Part shown: one piece after another, positions 37,274-48,925 of the stretch | Position numbering within the stretch: position 1 is the stretch's first letter | Layout: each line of letters starts with the position of its first letter | Assembly: GCF_012432095.1 (NCBI RefSeq) | Contig: NC_081171.1 | Coordinates: forward strand, 9,920,395-9,984,394 | Length of the DNA: 64,000 nt | Direction of reading: 5' to 3' | Source of the DNA: Onychostoma macrolepis | Lineage: Eukaryota; Chordata; Actinopteri; Cypriniformes; Cyprinidae | Program-made: the position numbers and the translations under genes | The notes under the pieces: generated by a model | Told to the model about the DNA's origin: nothing | The model's database searches: none | What the model saw: only the letters and a program-made list of their open reading frames with translations

Positions 37274-37474
37274 CAGGTGCATCTCAATGAATTAGAATGT
37301 TGTGGAAAAGTTCATTTATTTCAGTAATTCAACTCAAATTGTGAAACTCGTGTATTAAATAAATTCAATGCACACAGACTGAAGTAGTTTAAGTCTTTGG
37401 TTCTTTTAATTGTGATGATTTTGGCTCACATTTAACAAAAACCCACCAATTCACTATCTCAACAAATTAGAATA
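37274..37474 (+). repeat. Left terminal inverted repeat of Tc1 copy A
   Basis: 201 bp. It matches the reverse complement of 38641-38841 with only a handful of differences. The inner edge carries AACAAATTAGAATA, which echoes the outer AATGAATTAGAATG word. Confidence 0.92.
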
Positions 37475-37572
37475 TGGTGACATGCCAATCAGCTAATCAA
37501 CTCAAAACACCTGCAAAGGTTTCCTGAGCCTTCAAAATGGTCTCTCAGTTTTGTTCACTAAGCTACACAATC

Positions 37573-38558
37573 ATGGGGAAGACTGCTGATCTGACAGTTG
37601 TCCAGAATACAATCATTGACACCCTTCACAAGGAGGGTAAGCCACAAACATTCATTTCCAAAGAAGCTGGCTGTTCACAGAGTGCTGTATCCAAGCATGT
37701 TAACAGAAAGTTGAGTGGAAGGAAAAAGTGTGGAAGAAAAAGATGCACAACCAACCAAGAGAACCGCAGCCTTATGAGGATTGTCAAGCAAAATCGATTC
37801 AAGAATTTGGGTGAACTTCACAAGGAATGGACTGAGGCTGGGGTCAAGGCATCAAGAACCACCACACACAGACGTGTCAAGGCATTTGGCTAGAGTTGTC
37901 GTATTCCTCTTGTTAAGCCACTCCTGAACCACAGACCTGGGCTAAGGAGAAGAATAACTGGACTGTCGCCCAGTGGTCCAAAGTCCTCTTTTCAGATGAG
38001 AGCAAGTTTTATATTTCATTTGGAAACCAAGGTCCTAGAGTCTGGAGGAAAGGTGGAGAGGCTCATAGCCCAAGTTGCTTGAAGTCCAGTGTTAAGTTTC
38101 CACAGTCTGTGATGATTTGGGGTGCAATGTCATCTGCTGGTGTTGGTCCATTGTGTTTTTTGAAAACCAAAGTCACTGCACCCGTTTACCAGGACATTTT
38201 GGAGCACTTCATGCTTCCTTCTGCTGACCAGCTTTTTAAAGATGCTGATTTCATTTTCCAGCAGGATTTGGCACCTGCCCACACTGCCAAAAGCACCAAA
38301 AGTTGGTTAAATGACCATGGTGTTGGTGTGCTTGACTGGCCAGCAAACTCACCAGACCTGAACCCCATAGAGAATCTATGGAGTATTGTCAAGAGGAAAA
38401 TGAGAAACAAGAGACCAAAAAATGCAGATGAGCTGAAGGCCACTGTCAAAGAAACCTGGGCTTCCATACCATCTCAGCAGTGCCACAAACTGATCACCTC
38501 CATGCCACGCCAAATTGAGGCAGTAATTAAAGCAAAAGGAGCCCCTACCAAGTATTGA
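37573..38558 (+). pseudogene. Tc1-family DD34E transposase, broken
   Basis: Tc1 transposases cut and paste the element at TA sites in the nucleus. The N-terminal part (37573-37890, beginning MGKTADL) has the paired helix-turn-helix region, with AGCSQSAVSKH as a recognition-helix-like motif and a basic GRKKCGRKRC stretch. The C-terminal part has LFSDES (first Asp), FQQDLAPAHTA (second Asp) and SPDLNPIENLW (Glu), with 34 residues between the second Asp and the Glu. It ends GAPTKY, as the family does. Defects: TAG at 37891-37893 in place of a Tyr codon, and a frame-changing deletion near 37933-37936, where the frame passes from NHR to TWAKEKN. An upstream in-frame ATG at 37537 is possible, but the family start fits 37573. 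Confidence 0.9.
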
Positions 38559-38640
38559 GTACATATACAGTAAATTAACATACTTTCCAGAAGGCCAACA
38601 ATTCACTAAAAATGTTTTTTTTTTTATTGGTCTTATGAAG

Positions 38641-38841
38641 TATTCTAATTTGTTGAGATAGTGAATTGGTGGGTCTTTGTTAAATGTGAGCCAAAATCAT
38701 CACAATTAAAAGAACCAAAGACTTAAACTACTTCAGTCTGTGTGCATTGAATTTATTTAACACACAAGTTTCACAATTTGAGTTGAATTACTGAAATAAA
38801 TGAACTTTTCCACGACATTCTAATTTATTGAGATGCACCTG
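38641..38841 (-). repeat. Right terminal inverted repeat of Tc1 copy A
   Basis: 201 bp, inverted partner of 37274-37474. It ends ATTGAGATGCACCTG next to the TA target. Confidence 0.92.
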
Positions 38842-38945
38842 TATGTGGAAAATGTGTTTTTTTAACCTTAAACCGCATAAACACATTGCATTACACCAAA
38901 TACACAAATAATGTACTTTTTAGCAACATCATATGCCCCCTTTAA

Positions 38946-39855
38946 AGGGGTCATCAGATGCTACATGCACTTTTATAAGTTGTTTGAACTGAAATATGTC
39001 TTGGCAGTGTGTGTTAGAGCTCTGCGTGGGACTGTTTTCTTAAACCCGCACCCGCCCGCTCCCGCAACTTGCGTGTTCCACTCCCGCTCGCGCCTGCAAT
39101 GTTTGTGTCCACTCCCGCCCGCTCCCATGGACTTTCTCTCAGAGCTTGTAAAAAATGTTGGCTACACAAATATTCGTTCAACTTAACATCCAGAATAGTG
39201 GGCTTTAAACATGATTGCGTTTTAAGATGAAGTAATGCTAAACCAAAGCACCACACCTGACAAAAACATTGGTTTTTTTTTTGCATTATAAAACATTAAC
39301 CGTTAAAACAAAAGCACAAATAGCAGCACCTCGGTTTATAAAAGTAGCCTACTACTTGATACAGAAGCACCAAACGATTTACTAAACAAACAGTTTAAAG
39401 GTCATTTCACACTGAGTCGTTAAAAAATAAATACAACCTCACGTTATGTCACACACTGCCTCCGAAACTTTCGTCCATCATAAAAAAAATCGGATCAGGT
39501 TCGAGTTTCCGCATCCATTGCATGCATTTTGATAGGAAAGGATGAGGAATACAAAAAATCGGAAAAAAACGCACGCAAAAATTTTGGCTGATTTTTTTAG
39601 GATGAAATGCGGCTAAAGTAAACAGTCCCTCAGAGAGCGGCTCTGAAGAGAGGGACAGAAGTCAGCAGAGCTCATTTGCATTTAAAGGAAAATGCTACAA
39701 AATGGCTTGCTCTGAAAAGAGCTGTTTTTGACAGGGTAAAAAAGGTGTTTTTTACACTACCATTGAGACATTTTAACCAAACTCTATTACAGACTTTTCA
39801 TTAAGACCCTAAAGAATCATATCAACTTGTGGAAAATGTGCATCTGATGACCCCT
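38946..39855. mobile_element. TTAA-flanked element (AGGGGTCATCAGATGC ends)
   Basis: 910 bp with ends AGGGGTCATCAGATGC and GCATCTGATGACCCCT, flanked by TTAA at 38942-38945 and 39856-39859. The left TTAA is shared with the preceding Kolobok-like element. The target and similar AGGGGTCAT ends suggest Kolobok or piggyBac. An inner stretch from 39015 (TAGAGCTCTGCGTGGGACTG, then CCCGCACCCGCCC words) looks like the start of another inserted hAT whose far end I could not find. No transposase. Confidence 0.7.
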
Positions 39856-39859
39856 TTAA

Positions 39860-42546
39860 AAAACGTAATTTTATATATATGTTTCGTCTTATTTTATGCA
39901 TTTTTCAATCTTCTTTTTGCAAGTTCTGAAGGTACAATCATACTTTAAGTCTACTTCTGGTTTCTCAGGCTCCTTTGCATTATGTATAAAATGGTCTGAG
40001 TGCAAGGCCCTTATAATGTCTGTATTCTCCATTGGCATGACAAACTTGTGGAGCAGCTGACTTTAATGGACTGTGAATACGAGGACAGTCTCACAATGGA
40101 AGAGGGATATGGGTTAATCTAAGCTCTGAGCTGGCAGTCACCTGCCATTTACTCTGGCGCGACACTTCTATCCATTTCTCGCCATTTGCAACAAATCAAT
40201 TTCAGTCGTCAGAGCAGAACCTTCTCCAGCAGTGGTCTGTACCCCATTACTCCACTGCGCTTAGGCCACAGAAAGACATAGTACAATCTTCTACTTGAAA
40301 TGGAGCTATTGTTCAGATGGAAAATAGGGTACGGGATGTCTTAAACCATGACAGATGTGTTCAGCCGTTAGTGCGGTGTTGCATAATTTACATTGCGCAT
40401 TTTTAAGGATGGCGTGGTTTAAACTCATATCATGCCAGGTTAGTATTTATACTGGATGATTGTTTGGTAAATCATCCACAGGATTTCCTCCTCCTGCTGA
40501 CCATTTGAATGGGCTTTGAGAAACATCGCCATTCCAGTATCAAGGCTACATGTCTAAAAATGAATGAGCAACTCATCCTGCCTCCACAAGGTGTGTTATG
40601 ATATATCAGCGTTTCGGAGTTATCAACTTAGGGCTGGCCCCTACGTCTTGTTTATCGATTCTCCGGCTACTGAATTAAGTGCTCCATAAATCTAAGAGCC
40701 TCTCCCCTGCAGATTCATCTGAGAGGGATCTAGAGAAAAAGCCAGGGTATATGCTGTTATAACTCACCCTAGAAATCCTTCTTTGGTGGATATATTATAT
40801 ATTTATTTTCTAATTATAAAAGTAGAAGAACCAGGAGACAAATTAAATGTCTTTAATGATAACAGCTTTAGGTAAAATGCAGGTGTTGGTGATTGTCTCC
40901 TAGCTTCAGGACCAATTAGCTTTTGACCAACATCACTGTTCTCAAGTTTGAGATTTGCGGCTTGTCACAAGTGATTTTTTGTCCAAAATATCCTCTATTG
41001 GGTGGTGTCATTAAGATTATTTAACTGCTTCCGATTGAAACAGAGCATCCACAAACTCAAATCGTAAATATAAAATATCTTTGATATTTATGACTCTTGA
41101 TCTGGCTGCCTCTGACGTGATACCCTCGATAGCCAATGTGAGCGAGCAAGCTTCACTTACTTGATGTTGCATGCTTCTATAGCTGAAACTTGGTATCCAC
41201 AAAAATGACTTGAAAGCAGAATCACCCATATTCTTTTTATACTTTGTTTTTCACTGTGAAACAGAACGCGTGCCAGGAGAGCCAGCTGACATTGTCAATT
41301 GTCTTCCATTTGTTTTTCCTCTGTAGTCACGTTTGATCTCGCGAATCTCTGTGAGATCTTGTGTCACTGTGAAATCGTCCCTACATTCAACAAATGTGTG
41401 GTCTCGTGGTCTGGTCGAATCATCTAGTGTGCGCATTCAAAGGATTATAAGGCTAAAAATCGGCTGAAACTGTCTTTATGTCTGTGGTCTCCCATGGTTT
41501 TAAAATCGGTTAAGATTTGAAAATCGTCTAGTGTGCAGCCAGTTTAAGCTCAAATGAATGAGGCCTATAACCAATCTGTTCCAAAAAGAAATACAAAGCC
41601 TGTACTAATTGAAAGAAAACAAAAAAGACTGAATCCAATAATTTAATCTTGAATCCAATTTGTGATAATATACAGGTAGCATAATGAGAGATTTACAAGC
41701 AATTTTCAAAAGGCTGGTCATTTTTGACCGGGAACAACAAATTAAAGATTTTCAGCACAGCACAAGGCATGAGTTAAAAAATAAATAATCTGAGCCAGGT
41801 TTAATTATTTATAGGAAGTGACATGATCGTCTGTCCAGACATCAGTGTTGTGGGGTCATTTCAGAATCTCCAGCAGCTATTAAAAATTTGTAAACATAAA
41901 TCAAACTAAAGTCGTTGGGATACCTGGTTATAGACAGTAAGAGGATGAGTGTCTTGCTCTAGGGCTTGACAGTGTTAACCCTGCGGGCATCTGAATGGAC
42001 AATGCCCTACCTGGTTACTAGCCCATGGCGTCCATTCTTTAGCAGCATGGCACTTCCAACGCTGTTTAAAATTGTATGCCTGATTAAGGGCTAGAATATG
42101 TCATTTTATTTCAGGATTAGATGTGATTTCTCGCAAAGTCCTTGCTCTGGCAGCTGCCAGATAAAAAGAGCGAGTAATTTGCCAAATAACACATTTGAAA
42201 TGTGAATTGTATGGAAACCTATATCAATACAACAGTATATGAGGGTGCGCTCAATGTGAATAAAGCAATGCAAACAGCAAACTTAACCAAATGAAGGCTG
42301 CATGCAAAGATAACAGTGGACAGCAGCTCTGTTTATTTTCAGCTGTCCAGTCAGGATGAGGGCAGTTAATCTGTTCCGCCAAAAATCAATAAGCTAAGAG
42401 TTCAGCTCAAATGAGCCTTCCCCTGAATGTGGCTCTGAAAAACAGCCACTATGATGCCAGAGTACAGCAAATGTAAGTTGGGAGTTACATTTATATATGT
42501 CATTTCAGTTAGTTAACTTTTTCTTGGTCGATTTTTCCAGGTATTA
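39860..42546. other. Noncoding DNA, partly repeat-like
   Basis: 39860-40900 looks single-copy. 40980-41560 has features of an old repeat: on the minus strand an ATG frame at 41161-41229 runs into GTAAGTG, and the word TCTAGTGTGC occurs twice (41424, 41528). The rest is featureless to me. Confidence 0.45.
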
Positions 42547-42732
42547 CACTGTTTAAAAAAAAAAAAGTTGAGCCAACTCAAAAGTTTAAGGCAACCAGCT
42601 TCAGCAGATTTTTGAGTTTTCTCAACTTAATTTTTTTTAGGAAATGTCTTTTTTTGTTGTATAAACTCAAAAATCTGCTGAAGCTGGTTGCCTTAAACTT
42701 TTAAGTTTGCCCAACTTTTTTTTTTTACAGTG
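42547..42732. mobile_element. 186-bp palindromic MITE, CACTG...CAGTG
   Basis: The left arm CACTGTTTAAAAA... continues to GTTGAGCCAACTCAAAAGTT and AAGGCAACCAGCTTCAGCAG. The right arm is nearly its full reverse complement. The whole could fold into a hairpin with arms of about 75 bp. CACTG ends are seen in some CACTA-type elements, but no clear TSD is present, so the class is open. Confidence 0.75.
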
Positions 42733-45470
42733 AGTTTGCCATGTATTATAGTGTGTGAATACTCATATAAATATATATGTACACAAAGTATATATATTTA
42801 TTTAAGTATATTTAAGTATATATATTTATTTAGGTTAGCCCTGGACCCTGACCAGCTTCCCATATGCAATTATGAGGCACTCATCATAGTACTGAGGACT
42901 AGCTAAATGGAAAATGTAAGTTTAATTATCTTGTGGACTGGAAACATTCTGTAAAAGCTTAAATTCTTAATAATTGTTTATTTTATTTTATTTTTTTCTA
43001 AACTGTCTATTCAGTTCTTTCATGTCAGCATGACTTTTGAAGAAAAAAAAAAAAAAAAAAACATAGATTTTTTTTTTTCTTTTTCCAATGAATATAGTTT
43101 ACAATTTAAGCATTGCTCTCAGAAAAAAACTGCAAACTAAGTCAAGCGTTTTATGAGAGAGTGTCATGTCATTAACATATATTTTTCAAATGGAGCAAAT
43201 CAAATCCAGCACATTTAGTTCAATTTTAGAGCAGATATAGGCTGTTACAAATCTGTATTTGCCTAGTATATGTGTTCAGAAAATATTCAGTAGGTGGGAT
43301 CTTTCTGTACTGACTCACCTACTCACTGCAGAGTAACATTATGTTCCATAAATTATTGCTCTTCAGGGCTTTCAATGTTCGACAATGTTCCTTTTCCCCA
43401 GTTTCTGCAGTTTAATTAATCTTCTCACAAAGACGGATTTGAAGTTGAGTCTGTTCCATCCCTGGTTCTTTAAATCGTTAAATTCATAATATCTATTCAT
43501 ACAAAGATTATTCAAATTCAGAAATTGTCAGACATTCACTCTGCATTGTATTGCCAGCCAAGGAACATATGTTTGCAGCAGGCTGGCAGAAAGCAAAAGA
43601 AGAGGTTTCAGAAATTGTCTCCTTTACAGATTAAATTATGCAAATGAATAGGCTTTTCATGTTCAATTTGGTAATGTAATATAAAACTTCAAAGGATCTG
43701 ATTACACTTTTCACAGCAAAACACCTGTGACTGCTGCTAATTCCAAAATGGATGTTCATTCACATCAAAGGCATCTCATTATCCATGCACATCAATGCCT
43801 TCAAAAGCTCAATTTATTGTACTTAGTCAATTAAATTGAGTTGTGCATTCATGGCTTTGGCAAAAAGAAAACGTATCAGCTATGATAAAATTCTCAGAGG
43901 AGGCTTTCGATTTAAAAAGGTCTTTAAACAGTGTAGAGATGACCGAGTCCTTTTAAATTGATGAGCAAATTTATGATGTGATCCCAAGCATGTAATGCTT
44001 TTTAGTGGTTGTTAAATGCCGATTGGCACGTGTTCTTCCGTTCTGTTTGATTCCCAGCCCTCGCGTACTGTTATTTAATTTGTTCTATAATATATGTTGT
44101 ATACTCCTGCAAATAAAAGTAATCTTGTATACAATCGTGGTTGTGACCTCAACTGTTTCAGACTCATTTAAATTCTTCACGTCATCCTAATGCAGGATCT
44201 GTGTTGTGGCATTTTAATAAAAGACATGCTTGTACAGCATGACATTAAAACCGCACTGACATTTTGGATATTAATGCTGTGCATGCTGTTTCGCATCACA
44301 ACATACAACTCAAATGTTTCGCTTTGATTCCATAACAAAATTTAACAGCTGTTCCGCAGGGAGTCACTGTATTTACAACCTAGTGGTTTGGACTTAGTCT
44401 TCATTGTACAAATAATGCTGAACATAATATTTGTGCTTTTTTTTTTTTTTTTTGTACTGTCTGATTAATCAGCCTCATATGGCCGTCAATTTATTCCTCA
44501 GTGCCTTGCTGGTGTGCAGTGTATGAAATGAGCATGTAATACAGAAAAATCACCTATTTTTGTTGCATTCAATTTGGCCTGTTGTTCATATTTGTGCATT
44601 TGTTGGCCTCTGGAGCTGGGCTGTATTTTCACCATATTGAAACAATGGAGCTTTTCTAATCTAAAAATGAGTCAATCTCATGGTGAAACTGGTCCAGTTT
44701 TCTATTATGATCCATGCGAACCGGTGAACCTTCATAACTGAAATTGAGCAAAACCTGTTCTGAGGCCTTCATGCCAAATTCATTAGCTGCCAGGAGGCTG
44801 AGTGGATTGACTGAACATAAGCAGAACCTTGCGGGACTATTAGGCCATGGATTGGAATGATCAGTATGTGATGAGCAATTGGAAGGGGGTTAGGATTGGG
44901 CTGCTGGGAGCCGCTGGGTTCATTACACCAGTTCATCTTCTGTTGTGCGCTCATGTCAGCTCTTCCCCCAGAAGTCCACTCTGCTGTCCGCCCCGTTCCA
45001 GTTCCAGCCTCTGTAATCATTTTGTGGGCCGGAACAGGCCTTTCCACTACCTCTCATTGGGCACCGTATCTGACAGCTCTGACTAGGTGCGGTTCAGGCC
45101 AGGCGCTCTGAGAGTAGCTGACCATCCCGGCCGACATCAGTCTGAATCATTGGTAAAAAGGCCTGGTTACTGGTTAGGGAATGAGCAGTTTGGAGAGAGA
45201 TTGGTTCTCAAATGTGATCTTATGAACGATTTTCAGCTATGATCTTTTGGCCTTTGTGGATTAGGTTCAACTCAGGGCAGCACATAATCAATCACCTGTG
45301 AATCTGTGCCCTTTGAGAAGAAGCAAGAGTTGCTTAGTCAGTTGTCAGGGATTACACACTCAATGAACACAAATAGTTACAATCTAGTCCTGTTTTCCTG
45401 GGTGTCAGTGTCAGTTTGCTGTGCCTGACTGGAGAAACTGACTATTCTTAAAGCTGAGGTGTGTCATTTC
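42733..45470. other. Noncoding DNA, possible conserved elements
   Basis: Poly-A/poly-T at 43041-43078 and poly-T near 44438-44453. 43380-44000 is smooth, repeat-free sequence with an ATGCAAAT octamer near 43638. 44760-45180 is more G/C-rich with overlapping frames on both strands and no recognisable domain. No gene supported. Confidence 0.45.
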
Positions 45471-45498
45471 TATGGATGGATGGACAGACGGACAGACG

Positions 45499-45549
<51 letters not shown>

Positions 45550-45560
45550 TGATTGATTGT
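45471..45560. repeat. (GATG)n / (GACA)n / (GATA)n microsatellite
   Basis: A compound tetranucleotide array: GATG, then GACG/GACA, then about 13 GATA units, ending in GATT. Confidence 0.94.
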
Positions 45561-46576
45561 AAGGTGAGGCTTAGTGCGTAATCGATTTCCATAGAAATAA
45601 GACTCTGCTTCTTCATTGGCCTGTTCTTTGTTTTTCATGTTATGAGTTCTGGGTCTCTGCACACTATGATTTATTCTCTTCTGTCCCCAGAGGAAATGTG
45701 AAAAGGGCATTGAATGTCACCAGAGAGTTCCGGATCTCTTGTGATTGACAGATACCCTTGCTCAGACGGCCATCGTATGAAATATGAATGCAATTGTGTA
45801 CATTATGCTTGAAACAAACGTGTAGATTTTTTTCACTCTTCATTTATTCTTCATATTTCATTACTTCATATTCAGTGCTACTAAAAGTAGGGTGCTTCTA
45901 CCTTGACTACATTTTTTAGTAGTGTGACAGTAGTTCAGCTGTTTTTAATATAGTGTAGCTTTTCCAGTAACTTTTTGGGTGTGTTGTGGTGTACCATGAT
46001 GAATCGCTATCTTTTTTGTTTAATGCCACGTTGCTTAAAATAACTAAGGCGATTATCAAAACTCACTCTCCAAGTGTCTTCTCTTCCTTTCATGTGTCAC
46101 ATTTGTAAGTTTAGGTCCTTTAAATAAATTGGTTTGTTGTAAATGAACCAGTTCAAAAACAACAATATGGTTTCATTTATTAACATCTGCTCATGTATTA
46201 GGTATCACAACCTGACAATGAACAACAGCATTTTGCTTTAAGGCGAACTGAACCTTATTGTAAAGTGTTACAAATTATTTACAGATTCTATTGAAGGAAT
46301 ATCACTTTTTATTGCAAAATATTTAGTAGAATAAGTAGTCATCATCATTTTCTTGATTCAGTCGCAGTCAACCTAAATTTTGTACCAGATGAACAATGCA
46401 CTGATTAAAGAATTAAATATCATTTGATAGTTATGTATTCAAAAACATATTGCTTACTGAAACTCTTTATGTTAGTAGTTTATTTTATGGCTAACTTCTT
46501 TTTTTGTACTTCAACTACTTTGTTACAAGCAACTTGTAACTACAGTTTTCAAGTAGCTTGCCCATGACTGTTCATA
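45561..46576. other. Noncoding DNA, possible hAT-like remnant
   Basis: 45880-46560 contains words such as GTGCTACTAAAAGTAG and TCAAGTAGCTTGCCCATGAC, which resemble ends of fish hAT elements (AAGTAACT/AGTTACTT words). No TSD found; boundaries unclear. Confidence 0.35.
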
Positions 46577-47311
46577 CACTGTAAAAAAAAAAAAAAAAGT
46601 CAGTAAAAATACAGTACAATATACCGTAATAATTTGAAGGAATTTTCCTTATTTGGTTTTTACAGGTGTTTTTCTGTATTTTTTTAATTACGCTTTGCAT
46701 TGCAGGAACAAGGAGCTCAGTCGATTATAGGCAGTGTTGCCATTTTGGGGATTTTGTCACCAAATTTAGCTACTTTTTCATTGTTGCTGCGACTTGTATT
46801 GATTTTTTGCGACAAGGAGCTATTTTAGCTATATTTAAATAAAAATATTTCCTCTCACCTTTGCTCTCAATCATGCCAATAGGTGCGTTCGACTTTAAGC
46901 GGCGCTGCACAGAATGGTCAGTGTATGACATCAAAGTACCGCGAGAGCCATTGGAAAGCATAGGATCCGTCTGCTCTCTTATCGCTCTTATTCTGACAAT
47001 GATTGTATGCCATTGGATCAGAGCGCTGTCAATTGCTGCCTCTGATTGTTGCATCATGCAAAGTTTGCGTTTGGATTAGCCCTAACCCTAACCCACTAAT
47101 AGGGATTTCGCCTAGGGCGTCAAAATGGCTACAAACAGCCCTGCATCAGGGCACCAACTACTCAGTGCATGAACATCTTGTTTTAACCACAGACACAAAA
47201 GTTATACCACAATTCATGCACAATCATGTCAACCAGATACTGAGAGACACAGTGCATCATCGTGTCATGTGTGCTGGGATGCAGTATTTTGCAGAAAGAA
47301 AGAAAAGAAAG

Positions 47312-47445
47312 TGACCCATACTTGGAATTTGTGCTCTGCATTTAACCCATCCAAAGTGCACACACACAGCAGTGAACACACACACACCGTGAACACACAC
47401 TCGGAGCAGTGTTTTATGCTGCCATTTATGCTGTCATTTAACCCG
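47312..47445. repeat. Dispersed fish repeat fragment
   Basis: GTGACCCATACTTGGAATTT followed by GCTCTGCATTTAACCCATCC and CACACACAGCAGTGAACACA is a phrase I recognise as a common cyprinid repeat. Only this part is present. Confidence 0.55.
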
Positions 47446-48121
47446 CAGCCTTCAAATGTGTCCAGTAGAGTTACAAGTAGACCTAAGCATTTCACTTCAG
47501 ATTTTTTTGTTATAGGCCTACTTCATCTTTTGTTATATTTTTTATACTGCCATCATTTGTAAAGTAGATATATATTTACTTTCGTTTACCTTTACCAGAT
47601 TTGCCTGTATTTACTTTCTTTTCATATTTGGCGACTTTTTTTGAAAAATGGAGACTTTTGAGGGTGGTTCTAGAGATTTTCTGAGGGAGGGATTTGGCAA
47701 TTTATAGGTGCAAAAACAGTGCTAGAGCAGAGGCCATTATTCACGGAGATAGTCTCGGTCAAAATGTAATTTTAAAGTCGGATTTCGGGTTTGGGGAACC
47801 CTTCTTACACTTCTGTGGTGAATTATTTTTTTTGTCAAATGTAACTAACTGTAACATTAACATAGTTGCTGTGTGTCTTGTTTGGAAAATGAATGTCGGA
47901 GCGGTCGACATTTTCAGCACACTGTCACATCTAAGTTTCATGTTACAGTGTGCTCACTTTCAGTTTTATAAATAAAAGTTTATTAACTTTTAATTGTTGT
48001 TGATGCGGTGTATTTGTTACTGAGCGTGTCGTAAAGCATTTGGCATATTAACGTTACTGAGGTGAAGTTAAGCAGCTGTAAGAACGTTAAATCTGAGAAA
48101 CAACTGTGTTTAGAGCGCTTT

Positions 48122-48261
48122 ATGCCTTCAACAGGAGCTGGCAGAGCAATTGTCAAGAAAAGAAGATACCATTACGACTTTTTTTTTTTATTTAAAAGAG
48201 ATTATACGACTAGGTGAAGATCTGACATCTCAGGATAACGCACCTTTTATGCCAAACGAGG
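48122..48261 (+). pseudogene. Candidate first coding exon, frameshifted in poly-T
   Basis: I do not recognise the product. From ATG 48122 the frame reads MPSTGAGRAIVKKRRYHYD. It then meets 11 T (48179-48189), after which this frame stops at TGA. One base out of phase, the downstream codons read EIIRLGEDLTSQDNAPF and end on GAG followed by GTAGGT, a good splice donor, at 48262. So the segment is open on both sides of a homopolymer that is one base off. The T run could be a real mutation or a sequencing error. The neighbouring candidate terminal exon at 50608 has a matching phase (0). The call is inference only. Confidence 0.25.
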
Positions 48262-48679
48262 TAGGTTTAGACATTTTATTGTCTTGTTTATGATACACAC
48301 ACACTCACTAGAAGTTAATTCGGTAACGTTACTGTCATGCACGCGCAGAGAATGCCGCTTCAGACAGCGCGCCAGTAGCGCATCGAGTTTTCTCTCGCAC
48401 TTACACGGACAAAAGCACACAAAATAATGTCAAAATGACCATTTTTGGAGAGTGACGGTCTTAAATAAGTTAAAATGTCTTGACTGATGTAAAGAGTTGG
48501 GATGTGTCAGATGTGAGTCGTGTTTTAAAGGGACCGCAGTTCATGACATTCATGGTGTTTCTTTTGTTTTCTTTTCTAATGATAGGTCGTTATTGCTGCT
48601 GTACTGTGCATCCCAATCACCCCCTGCATTCTTATCACGGGTTTATATTCTGTTTTATTTATTAACAGTTATTTATGGA

Positions 48680-48925
48680 AGCATATGGGTTGCAAAATTC
48701 AAATTGAAATGCAAAATGGCAACGCAATATGTAAAATGGCAATGCATTTCTGTATTTAAATGGACATTTTCCTATGCATATGTGCAATATTTAGTGCAAA
48801 ATGAAAATTCAATTATATAATTTACATTTGCCATTTCCTACACTAGATTTAATATGCAAAATAAAAACATTTTAATGCTTTATAAGTTGCAAAATTCAAA
48901 TTAAAATGTATTACACAAATTGATT
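48680..48925. repeat. Repeat of GCAAAATGGCAATG words
   Basis: Short words such as TTGCAAAATTCAAATT (48688 and 48887) and GTAAAATGGCAATGCA recur. It looks like an old dispersed repeat without clear ends. Confidence 0.4.

Larger units (their letters stand above)
37274..38841 (+). mobile_element. Tc1-like transposon, 201-bp TIRs, TA target
   Basis: A complete 1568-bp element flanked by TA on both sides (37272-37273, 38842-38843). The terminal inverted repeats are 201 bp each, starting CAGGTGCATCTCAATGAATT, and nearly identical. It encodes one transposase on the plus strand that is interrupted. The structure is full length, but the copy cannot make an intact enzyme. Its ends could in principle still be recognised by a related transposase. 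It sits inside the Kolobok-like element. Confidence 0.92.
36294..38941 (+). mobile_element. Kolobok-like element with THAP exon, split by Tc1
   Basis: The left end is AGGAGTCATATTATGTGATT. The right end, read in reverse, is AGGGGGCATATGATGTTGC. TTAA precedes (36290-36293) and follows (38942-38945). TTAA targets occur in piggyBac and Kolobok. The decayed THAP-type exon at 36584-36830 favours Kolobok, whose transposases carry THAP domains. Without the inserted Tc1 (37274-38841 plus its TA) it is about 1.08 kb, so it is a deleted, non-autonomous copy. Confidence 0.65.

Noticed and set aside
47080..47094. CCCTAACCCTAACCC, telomere-like words
   Set aside because: Only about two and a half units, so a chance short repeat rather than an interstitial telomere.
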